A stretch of 64,000 bases of DNA from Mytilus trossulus (taxonomy: Eukaryota; Mollusca; Bivalvia; Mytilida; Mytilidae), in NCBI RefSeq assembly GCF_036588685.1, contig NC_086374.1:24482886-24546885 (forward strand), read 5' to 3'. Of the stretch, positions 24,801 through 34,769 are shown in pieces. The notes under the pieces are model-generated. The model saw only the letters and a program-made list of their open reading frames with translations. It ran no database searches and was not told where the DNA came from. How positions within the stretch are numbered: the first letter of the stretch is position 1; each line of letters opens with the position of its first letter. The position numbers and the translations under genes were made by a program.

Positions 24801-27800
24801 ATAGATGGATAGACATACAGGGTAATATATACTATATGTATATATTTCCCCCAAAACATTGCCTAAGTGGGTATTACAACATTACAGATTTTGTGATAAT
24901 CAAATTCTAATATAGAATTATAAAAAAATATCTGTCTGAGCCTTACTCAAAATATGGAACCAAATCTCTTTTTGGCTGTTTCTGCATATTTAAAATTGGT
25001 CACACATACATAATGGTCATATTCCAAACAGTAAAAATGTCAGCATGGATTTTGTTTTTATATCGGCACATTTTTTTTACAAAATCAATTCATGGCGGTT
25101 AGTTTTATTCTGATTTTTTTTTCTATGCTTATGCTTAAGCTAGTGTATACTTTGTTTTTAAACAATACATCAGTATGATGATCATTTAATAAACTCATAC
25201 CTACTTTTAAAGCACCACAGACTTCAACTGTAGTTTCATCTTCAATCACAACAATCCTGAAATAGTTTGTCTGAAACATTTCTTTTAGTAGTGGACCATA
25301 CTTTGTGTCCCTACAACCTGTAAATATGGAAAAAAAATTACTAGAACAAGCTGGAGAAATAAACAATACAGATTACTACCTGCATTTAGATCTGATTTCT
25401 TTTACACAAGGCAAAAAAATATCTATGCCTGTTTAAGGTTATATCATTTTAAAATCAAATATTGTAGGTAGGGTCCGTCTTTCCATTTCATTTTATTTTT
25501 TGCATTTAAATTATAATACAATATGATTTAAAGTAGTGCATTCTGTCTTATTCAGAGGCCGAGTTTACTAATGTATATGTATTTTATTTAAAATACTGAG
25601 ATGTGGCATGATTGACAAAGTGACAATTATCCACTAAAGTACATATTGAAAAGGATGTAAGCAATTATAGGCAGTCATACAGCTTAATTTATAACAAAAT
25701 AATTCATGAAAAATAAATACATGTATGACAGACATTAACTAACTAAAACAAATCAACAACAGGCTTCTAACTTAGGACAGACACATAAATGATTGGATTA
25801 TTTCCCTTGGTTATCAGTTTTAAAAAAATGTTGGACAAGGTGATTATCTCATCACATGATTTACAAGTTTAACAGCTGTCATATTGATGATTGAGAACAT
25901 TTAGATGCATCTTTTCCTTGCTTGTAAAACCATTCTTTTACAGTCTACAAATGTATATCAGCATTTAATCTGTAGAGTTTTTTGGTGGTTTTTTTTAGAA
26001 GATGTGACTTTTGTGAACGAGATTGGTGTCATGACTCATATGCAGTTCTCTCTAATATTTTTGGTAAACCTTGTTTTTGTCTTTTATACATACATAACAA
26101 ATGTCTTCAAAAGATAGAACTTTACCAATAGTAGCTTCACAGTAATTTTCCATGGCCACTTCATTAGCAATATTTGCTCCCATCAGAGCAGCACAGGGTA
26201 TTCCTAGCTCGTTCCTAATCACTGTGGATATAAGTAGAATACCGCCACCTTCTGCCACATCAAAACCCTACAAAACAAGCTTGTATTACTATACTAAATC
26301 TTAAATAAATGAAAATTAAGATATCATTAATCTATTTACAAATAAAACAGGAGACTAAAGCCAATACCAGGGCAGCACCTGTGTCCCTGCATTCAATGGA
26401 AAATAGATATTATGTATACTAAAGCATACAGCGCAACTAATCACTCCCTTTAATGCCAAGAAATCTTTGACCTAAATGCTCCTAGTACAATTAATGTAAA
26501 ATATCAAAACTATCAGCAAACAGGAAGTAGATGTAAAATCTGCTTACACACTACAACTCATATTTATCAGGATGCAGATCTGTATAAAAATATTCCATTA
26601 CGAGTACACCATATAACCTTGATGTTTAAGTTTTTCACCACCAAGTTACATTGGTTAAATCATCAAAAACAAAGACTTGTTTATATGGTTTGCACTGTTT
26701 TAACAAAATATGTTTGTTACAAAAACAGTACATAATTTTGAGTTAATATTTACCTTGATAAGAGAGACAGCTATAGCACCTTCATTGACTTTTCCTTTAA
26801 GTTGTTTACATACTCCTCTAACAAACTGATGAGGTAGAACAAAGATTATGATGTCTGCTCCTTCTGCAGAATCTTTTACATCAGGGATGGCAACCTGCAA
26901 AGAAAAACATTATTGCATGCAAATATCTAATCAGATAATCTGTATAAGGGTATTTTAAATACAAATGTCTTGCATTCCTTTACTCCACAAGGACTTTTTA
27001 CATTAAATTTATCAATTGCCAATGTTGTCTTCTGGTAACATGCCCACCTCAAATGTAAGAGATTAGTTGATAATTTCAAAGCCAGGTGAACTCACACTGA
27101 GTTAATAATTGTCCACATTATAATTTGACAGTAGTTATATAAGAGGGTATTACAAGATATTATGATCAATAACAGTAAGGGGAAAAACTTATCAAAAATT
27201 AATTACTGTGGATTCATTATTATTAATCGTTGGATACCAATTTTCGTGGATTTAGCGGGTACAGGTGAACCATGAATTCAAGTGTTCAACGAATAACATA
27301 TTTTCAATAGGTTCTGTGTACAGAGATTGTAAAACAACGAAATTAGATATCCACGAATATGCCAGTTTTCAGCAATCCACGAAAATTGATACCCGTGAAA
27401 ATAAATGAATTCACAGTACCCAATGCCTGTACCAAGATTAAAGTAGATGTAATTTTTCAACCTTTTACAACAGTATTTTTTATTGTTTACACAAAGTGCA
27501 TATATATTAAGATACTTACAACATTCTCTGGAAGTTTAAAACCTGGCAAGTACTTCACATTTTCATGATCTTGGTTTATAATTTCTGTTAACTTTCTGCC
27601 ATTTATCATTTCTTCAAACACCCACATTTTCACTTCCCTTTCAAATTTGTCGGATTTTTCAACAACATTGTTACCAACAATTTTTGCTATAGCTGACCCC
27701 CTACAATAGAATTACTATTCTGAACATATTGAATTATTGCATGTTTCATCATCTACAAAAGTTGCTTCTCAGTTAAGCGAAACAAACCAAGGTAAAAAAT

Positions 27801-29254
27801 TGAATGTCTATGTCATGTAATCGGATGTGCATGTACCTTTTAATTTCTGTCTGAAGACATGCATATGGTACATATTTTCTGGGTTAGATAGCACAAGATT
27901 TCAGCCACAACTTCAAAACCTGTCTTTTTCTTGAAATATTTAAGTGAATTTTTAAGTTTCTTGTGGAAACAAATGATCATCCAACACAACATTGCATGGT
28001 TTCAAACATATTTGCATTGTGTAGATCTTTTAAGAACATTTCCAGACTGTAAGAGATTTCATAAGAAAAACATCCATTCATAACATCTCAGGCGAATAGG
28101 ACACACATGTGACACTGTAGGCAAATGAATATCTTGGCATGTAAAACATATACAATTTGTCATAAGATATTGATTTATGTTTAACTTTGGATCGCCTGTA
28201 ATTGGAAAATGCAATAAATGAAAACCAGTATGGACTACATTACTGGAAATGTACATTTTTTTTATTTTGTGTGCCAGCACTGTAAAGAAATACATAATAT
28301 ACTTGTATGCCAGTTACATTTGCATATAAATATTTATGATTGATCTTCCTGACAATTTTTGCTGTTGAAATTTTCTTCTCATTGAATGATAGGTTTCAAG
28401 ACAATAGGATAATAGATAATAGCTTAGATGTAAATTAATCTTCCACAATTTTGCCTTGACAAATTTTTAATATCAATAAAAGTTTACAAGTTTAAGGACA
28501 ATACTTGCATTTTACCCCTTTATTTTACTCTTAGAATTGTACATGTTGGTGGGATTATTAGGTAGGCTGAATCACTGGACAAACCTTTAGTTTAAGCTAG
28601 ATACAATGATCATACATCATGGATGAATGGCCAATTTTTTTTTAGCTTTATAGTAGTTATTGACAAATCACACTAAAACTTTGGTAGCATAGTCTTTAAT
28701 ACTTGCATTCAAGTATTGCGACCACCAGTACAGTGTATATGTACCTCTATCTGACAACACTTGTCTATATATAGTATATAGTACTGATAATCTTCTTCTT
28801 CTCTAGCTAGTTACAGAAAACCAACAACATTTTGAAGATTAACTTTAAGCGCATGCCTGAGCAAAGTTGCTTTCAAGCTAATAAGGCTGTCTGCTCTTGT
28901 GCTAAGTTGCTAGCCTACGTTTTTTTTCTTTCTATTTTGATATATTTTATAGGTCCAGATATATCTCGTCATTTCTCATTGTCACACTAAGATTTCACAG
29001 CAAAATATAAAATTAGCCTTCCATGACACAAGAACGAACATTCACGTACTTGATTGACGACATAACTATTTGGACTATAAATTTTACAATTGAAATGATA
29101 AAATATAAGACAGGGCAAAGTCCAGAGTGAGACTGAGAGACAACACTCAGCATTTTTCATTATGCCACGAGAAATATATTTAACTCTTAAATTTGTTTTT
29201 TGTCACCTACCAATTTCCAGATCCAACAATGCATACTCTCTTTTTAGATGACAT
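15829..29254 (-). CDS. GPD1: glycerol-3-phosphate dehydrogenase [NAD+], cytosolic, complete, 9 exons
   Basis: Interconverts dihydroxyacetone phosphate and glycerol 3-phosphate with NADH/NAD+; feeds the glycerophosphate shuttle, lipid and glycerol synthesis. Exons in transcript order: 29254-29211, 27700-27520, 26894-26754, 26267-26126, 25317-25205, 24283-24163, 18112-18003, 17546-17440, 15925-15829. All have GT-AG sites and matching phases; total 1056 bases, 351 residues plus stop, against 349 (GPD1) and 351 (GPD1L) in human. The start ATG at 29254-29252 begins [20 protein letters not shown] with the GxGxxG Rossmann motif. Other family blocks: [30 protein letters not shown] (active-site Lys-Asn, here K207-N208, split by an intron), [36 protein letters not shown] (substrate-binding Arg-Asn), and a NHPEHM end. 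The 6 kb intron between exons 6 and 7 holds a nested transposon. GPD1 versus GPD1L cannot be decided; invertebrates often have one ancestral gene. Confidence 0.97.
16473..16777 (+). mobile_element. MITE with duplicated subterminal motif, copy 2
   Basis: A second copy of the 14297 element lies in the last GPD1 intron. The left end TATAACCCTTTCCTCCATAA is well kept, and the right end is CAATGGAGGAAAGG. The left end of this copy and the right end of copy 1 (GGAGGAAAGGGTTATA) together define the full inverted repeat, TATAACCCTTTCCTCCAT. The subterminal tandem TCCATAATGACGCC block is present twice. The two copies are about 2.2 kb apart in the same orientation and differ by few changes. Confidence 0.75.
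20338..20515 (+). repeat. dispersed mussel-type repeat
   Basis: The sequence runs through ATAAACTCATCATAGATACC, AGGACTAAATTTTCGTCTAC, AAAAGACTCATCATTGACGC and GAAGTTGGAGAGCATTGAG. From memory this is a very common interspersed sequence in mussel DNA (other copies contain an additional GACGCGCG block that is absent here). It lies in a GPD1 intron. Family class is not determined. Confidence 0.5.
21329..23581. repeat. seven copies of 17-bp motif TGTCTTGTCCGTAGACA
   Basis: Forward copies occur at 21329-21345, 21486-21502, 21505-21521, 23045-23061 (one change), 23394-23410 and 23565-23581. A reverse copy occurs at 21835-21851. The motif has a 5-bp stem (TGTCT/AGACA) around the loop TGTCCGT. All copies lie inside the 20750-24130 element but outside the nested hAT, in otherwise AT-rich DNA. 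Plausible roles are transposase-binding sites or a host-factor site carried by the element. No function can be read from sequence. Confidence 0.85.
21977..23014. mobile_element. non-autonomous hAT transposon with perfect 8-bp target duplication
   Basis: It is bounded by CAGGGCTTCCAAAA on the left and its inverse TTTTGGAAGCCCTG on the right. It is flanked by the identical 8-mer GTTCTAAC at 21969-21976 and 23015-23022. A CAGGG terminus with an 8-bp duplication is diagnostic of hAT. Subterminal CGGTCAT/CCGGTCAT words repeat several times near the left end, and ATGTCCGGCTGG appears near the right. At 1038 bases with no transposase frame it is non-autonomous. It sits nested within the larger inverted-repeat element in the GPD1 intron. 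Confidence 0.88.
27204..27418. mobile_element. MITE, TACTGTG...CACAGTA, in GPD1 intron 2
   Basis: The left end TACTGTGGATTCATTATTAT and the right end ATAAATGAATTCACAGTA are inverted repeats. The pairing continues inward for about 45 bases (GGATACCAATTTTCGTGGAT against its inverse). The TA at each tip is consistent with Tc1/mariner-type insertion. Open frames on either strand here are products of the MITE and not genes. Confidence 0.8.
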
Positions 29255-29635
29255 CTTGCGTTTGAGGTACTAGTAGTTTATAAACAAAATCACTTCATTC
29301 GAAATTCATACAACCGGTATTACACGCTGCCAAGGTAAATACCTTGACCTTTCATTTAAAACGAGTATTTTAATTGGTCAATTGGGACAATCCATAAAGT
29401 TCAAAATGAGGAAACCCCTTGGAAGGTTCCGAGTAGTTTACCGCGGATTTTCCAGTGGAGAGTGATAAAGAGAGGAAAACGTCCCGAACTTTGGTGTAGA
29501 CAATAAATGAAATGTTAAAAGATTAGAAGTGAAATGTTAAAAGATTAGAAGCCAAATGATTATTCAGATTTCCGGTAGTTAATAAAAACTTCTAAAGATT
29601 ATTACATCATAATAAATATAACTAAAAAAAACAGT

Positions 29636-31054
29636 AACACTATCTACGATCCCTGGATCCGCTCCTGTTTAAAGATCTTTAAATACAGCGTTTTTTTCAT
29701 TAACATTGTGTTTTAAAAAATAATCTAATAATCGAATTAATAAAATAACGGAAGAAAGCAGTTTGTACGAAAACTAGAAATGTATAAATATACATTTTTC
29801 AATGAGATGAAAATTCTGTAAAATATGATTAATTTGTATGATACTTGAAAACAAAACAAAAAAACAAATCTTACCGTCATTAGAATAATTATTTAATCCT
29901 TGTCCGACACTGGAATAAGATATTTTTGTTTACCTCAGTCTGATGACATTATGAAATTACTTGCGCAAACAACCATACACGGGGCGCAAAACTTAATAAA
30001 AATCGGGAAAATCTGACATTTTCTTTCATTTTTGCAAATTTAGGGGTTCTAATACATGGAATACACAGAAGATCATACATGAGCAGAGGCGCAAAAGTGA
30101 CTTGCGCTATAGCTTCCATTTCATTGGATAACACTGTCAACGTGATCAATTTCCAATATTAGTTGAAGGTCTTGAAGCTGTCAATCATTTTATTTATATT
30201 ACAAATTTTATATACCATGTGTCTTACTCATTAACATATTTAAACAAACTCATCCTTCGGATTCGTTTGTTTAAATATGTTAACTCGTAAAAACCATGGT
30301 ATATATAGTACATATATGCCATTATCGGTCGTCCCTCTGTCTATATCACTCTGTTCAGATCAAAAAGCCTTCATATAATGCCAAGCAGCTGATATGTACT
30401 ATATATACCATGTTTATTACGAGTTAACATATTTAAACAAACGAATCCGAAGGATGAGTTTGTTTAAATATGTTAATGAGTAAGACACATGGTATATAAA
30501 ATTTGTAATATAAATAAAATGATTGACAGCTTCAAGACCTTCAACTAATATTGGAAATTGATCACGTTACAGTTTTATCCAATGGAATGGAAGCTCGCGC
30601 AAGTCAGTTTTGCGCCTCGTGTATGATATTCTGTGTATTTCATGTAATAGAACCCCTGAAATTGCAAAAAGGAAAGAAAATGTTAGATTTTCCCGATTTT
30701 TATTTAGTTTTGCGCCCCGTGTATGGTTGTTTGCGCAAGTAACTTCCTAATGTCATCAGACTGATGTAAACAAAAATATCGGATTCCAGCGTCGGACAAG
30801 GATTAAATAATTATTCTAATGACGGTAAGAATTGGGTTTTTTTTCAAGTATCATACAAATAAATCATATTTTACAGAATTTCCATCTCATTGAAAAATGC
30901 ATATTTATACATTTCTAGTTTTCGTACAAACTGCTCTCTTCCGTTATTTTATTAATTAGATTATTAGCTTATTTATTAAAACACAATTTTAACGATAAAA
31001 CACTGTATTTAAACAGTAGCGGATCCAGGGAGCGTAGATAGTGTTTTTTCACAG
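29636..31054. mobile_element. 1.4 kb foldback element, arms of about 650 bases
   Basis: The arm at 29636-30310 is repeated in inverse orientation at about 30395-31054. Outer tips are TATCTACGATCCCTGGATCC and GGATCCAGGGAGCGTAGATA. Matching interior blocks include TTGTCCGACACTGGAATAAG (near 29900) against a diverged inverse near 30785-30805, GCGCAAACAACCATACACGG against CCGTGTATGGTTGTTTGCGC, and a TTTAAACAAAC/GTTTGTTTAAA pair around the spacer. The spacer (about 30311-30394) contains ATGCCATTATCGGTCGTCCC. Antiparallel open frames at 29949-30149 (-) and 30551-30742 (+) are the same arm sequence and are unlikely to be genes. It begins about 380 bases upstream of the GPD1 start codon. Confidence 0.8.
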
Positions 31055-31373
31055 ATATTTGTAGCCGATATTTATTCCTTTTTCTATAGGTACCCCCTTT
31101 TTAAAATAGAAATTTAATCGGATCTTCGCAAAGGAAATGATAGTTTCACATTTCATTTTTTTCACAACTTAAAGAAGAAACATTTAGTAATTGTTTCCAA
31201 AATTAGGGGAATTCGAAACAATCCTATATAGTTTGAAAAAGGTTTCTTAAGATTTGGGAACACATAATTTATTGCTTTTTGTTATGAAATGAAAATAAAT
31301 GAAGATCTTGATTTTTTATTACGTTTTACAGTTTCTAAATATTTAAGAGGTGGATACATTTAAAAAAGAAAGT

Positions 31374-31432
31374 GGAGCTTCAGCCATGGAATAACATGAA
31401 CATGAATATGTTATACCATGGCTGAAGCTCCG
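31374..31432. repeat. 16-bp stem hairpin
   Basis: GGAGCTTCAGCCATGG is followed about 25 bases later by its inverse CCATGGCTGAAGCTCC. It lies between the foldback element and the next element and has no identified role. Confidence 0.7.
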
Positions 31433-31773
31433 CCTTTTCCCTTTGAATTCTAGTTGAGTTGCATATTTAATTAGCAAAGTATGGTACAACATTAATTTGC
31501 ATATAATATACCATGGTTTTGCCTCACCACACTTTTTAAGCAAATTATTTCATAAAAACATCAAAGGAAAAAAAATAATTTATGTTACAATTTACAATAT
31601 CAATATGCAGATAATCTGATAATCGATTTATCGGGCTATATTTGCGTGTTTCGGAAGTGTTTTCTTTGTTTCGCCAGCACACAAAAGATGACTTGAAAAG
31701 TTCGGGTCAAAGTTATTAACGTCGGTTCAAACATTATGACGTCGCTGATAAGTCCGGGTCAAAGTTATTAAGG

Positions 31774-33465
31774 CCGGTGTTATATAGCCATTCTTCCCCC
31801 ATGTCAGTTTTTCCCCCGGGGGAAAGACTGGCATGAGCCAATATTTCCCCCGTGGAAACTTTTGGATCATTGACATTCTTCCCCCGCGGAAATTTGACAA
31901 TACGTATACATATAGTCACTTTTCCCCCATGCCAATCTTTCCCCCTATATTATAGATATCGCCGTATATATGTACACGTCTGAAAATTAAACCGAACAGT
32001 CTGTGTTAGAAATAGGTTTAAAGATACAAATTTTTAGCTGCTTTACATTAACACAAGTCCTGTCTACAGGTTTATCAGCCTGTCTATGTTTCAACTAATC
32101 TGTCTTTCTTTGTGTCCCCTAGTCTTTCTACATTCTCAACTGCATGTATGTCTATATGTCGAGAAGTCTGTCTACATATTCACCCGTCTGTTCACATGTT
32201 TACCAGTCTGTCTACATATTCACCCGTCTGTTCACATGTTTACCAGTCTGTCTATGTCCACTAGTCCGTCTATATTTTCACTAGCTTTGAAATATATTTC
32301 GATGCTTTGTTTCTATTGTTTTTGTGTAAGTGATTATTGTTCGACGTATCAACATTTTAAGTGAAGCCAATTGCAACCGATACTTTTTTCCTTGCGGTGT
32401 GTTGTCCTAGGTTGGGTTCATTGGGGAGGGTTGAGTTTATGGCCACCACATTGTGTATGTACCAATTTCCATTCCAAAGCCAGGAACATGTATATATATA
32501 TTACCGGGTACAGTGGTTGTTGTTGGTTCATGTCATTTGAGTTTGTATTTTTTGTAAATTATTTTGTAATCAATAAGCCTGTTAGTTTTGTTTGTTTTGT
32601 TCCCTAATTTGTATGGTCGGAGCATTTTATAGCCGACTATACATTTTATTTTTCATTTTTGGATGCCGTACGGTGGCCTTTTATTACTTACTACCAGGTC
32701 AGTGTAACTCCGGTGGATATTTGTATCATTAGTGCTAGATCGTGATCGACACTTTATATACACCTTTAGGGCAGGTGGAATATTTTTGTAGATCTTGTAC
32801 AGCGAGTCACAATAACGGAGGTAATTTCTGTACTTCCACGTTTCCACTGCATGTCTTCCATGCTGGTTGGAGAGGGGGTACATATCTCCCCAAGGTTTGA
32901 TGAAGTATCATCCTTATCGAACTGTTTCTCCTGAATGAAAGCTTTAAAGGCGATGAGTAGTTTTCTCTACCCATACCTTTGATGGGTACTTTTACCTTGT
33001 GGTTGGTACAAAAATAATTTATCATGTAAAGTCAAAATCTTCAAACTGACCAGAAGTGGTTTACGTAGTTGTTTTCAGAAGGTCAATGATATTAAGGGTT
33101 CACGAATGAGAATGGATTGTATCACTGCATCAGAATGTGCTTTGTGTGTATAAATATAACTTGTATGTATACATGGTGTATATAAATACATATCAATTTA
33201 TAGTAATACGATGAAGCTTTGGTACCGCTAAACTAATCAAAAAAGTTAATATTCTTTTTTTAGGATAACAATTCTAACTGACGTCGCCGACGTTATAAAT
33301 TTATAAAGGGGAAAAACTAGCTTATCATGCCGCAAAGGGGAAAAATTGGCCTGATCCTCGTTTTCCCCCTATAACGTTGAGGGGGAAAAGTTTGATCATG
33401 CCAATTTTTCCGGGGGGAAATATTGGAAAAATTGGCATGGGGGAAGAATGGCTATAGGACACCGG
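31774..33465. mobile_element. 1.7 kb element with C-run/G-run inverted ends
   Basis: The left end contains TATAGCCATTCTTCCCCCAT and the right end its inverse ATGGGGGAAGAATGGCTATA. The flanking CCGGTGT (left) and ACACCGG (right) extend the inverted repeat. Several further words of the form TTTCCCCC or GGGGGAAA with ATGCCA/TGGCAT repeat inside both ends (31800-31945 and 33305-33440), giving an unusual multi-hairpin terminus. The central part is ordinary AT-rich sequence with a 40-base direct duplication (32168-32247) and a SINE-like fragment near 32530-32690. No transposase frame is seen. Confidence 0.7.
32168..32247. repeat. 40-bp unit in two perfect tandem copies
   Basis: Units at 32168-32207 and 32208-32247 start CTGTCTACATATTCACCCGT. 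The surrounding stretch from about 32045 to 32285 is rich in related CTGTCT and CCAGTCTGTC words, so it behaves as a decayed minisatellite. Confidence 0.75.
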
Positions 33466-34769
33466 GTCAACGTATTTGACGTCACAAAGACATGATACGG
33501 AATAATAGTAAGAGCTGAACAGAGTGATATAGACAGAGGGACGACCGATAATGGCATACTTTTGTAGGGACTGATAAAATATTTTGGTCTGCAGCTTGGT
33601 AATTTCGAGTTGTAGCGAGTATGCTAATGTTACTCATATCTGCTGTGTATCTTCTTCCTATTTACCGATAGTTTGAAATTTTACACCTCTCATTGCATAA
33701 GGATTTTTTTCGTCAAAGTTTTTTTTAGAGAAAGGAATGCTCCAGTATACATGTTACCTCAACCAATTGCATGCAGCGACGCATGTATTGGTATTTTTAT
33801 ATGGTATTCCACTTATCACCACGATGTAACAAAACAATGAAACCAACACTTTATAAATTTCATGCTTCCGAATCGCTTTTCTGGAATAACCTTCACCAGG
33901 AACGCTCAATGCCGAATATTTGAAACGGCATAAAAACCAAAACAGTTGAGGAGCTATATCACCAAAAATTAAAACAAGATACACCTGATCTACACATAAT
34001 ATTATTTGTATTTGAATTATCAAGTGTTTTAACGGGTCTTGAAAAAAGCAAAATAGTCCTTCGAATAAAAAAATAAATATTAAGCCAACACGGCCCTATA
34101 GTAACCTAGATCGGCGCATGCTTCAATTTGATGTTGAATTATATAGATTATGATTAGAGATAATAAGGGGATAAAAAAATCATGCACATGTTATCGTTAT
34201 TTTTGTGCGGAAACCCATATACTAACTGAAAAGCATTATATTTTTCATCTATATAATTTTGAGATACTGGATAAAAACTGAATAATGGTATGTGTAACTT
34301 GTTTGATTGGTCAAATTTAGGTCTATGTACAGGCTGCACTGTTCAGATCCACAATATTTCTCTATTTTTTTCTCATAAAAATAGAGGTTTGTCTATTAGA
34401 GAAGTTTTCATCAGGTATACAAGTCTTTCATAATAGTGTTTCACCCAAACGAAGATCTCCGATGAGAGGCAATTTTGATTAACACGTTTAACAAAATTTC
34501 TTGTATGTTTAATGAAAAATAAATTCCAATAGATATATTAAAATTTCCGGAAAATTCAACGACACAACAATAAACATCTGAAAAAATCTAGTGCTAATAA
34601 ACTTGGTTTAAGGTAATATAAGTTTCTTCAGTTCGACTGATGATGGTCAACATTGTCAAAAGATTTTTATCAAAATGCTATGTGACAGTGGTGAATCTCT
34701 TTCGTTACAATTTATCCACAATACCTAGATGTTCTGGGTATTCCATTATCTGTATCAGAGTAGGATTGT
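33466..34769. other. intergenic DNA; holds an inverted copy of a 43-bp sequence
   Basis: Positions 33515-33557 are the inverse of 30316-30358 (word TCGGTCGTCCCTCTGTCTAT), identical over 43 bases. A 89-codon - frame at 33754-34023 is not recognised. A possible ATTAAA signal on the - strand at 34508-34513 lies 257 bases past the stop of the secreted-protein gene. Confidence 0.4.

Noticed and set aside
29949-30742. Antiparallel frames in the foldback arms
   Set aside because: Both are the same diverged arm sequence in opposite orientation, with no recognisable domain.
33754-34023. 89-codon - strand frame
   Set aside because: No motif, splice context or repeat was recognised; it could be a repeat fragment but there is no evidence to call it.
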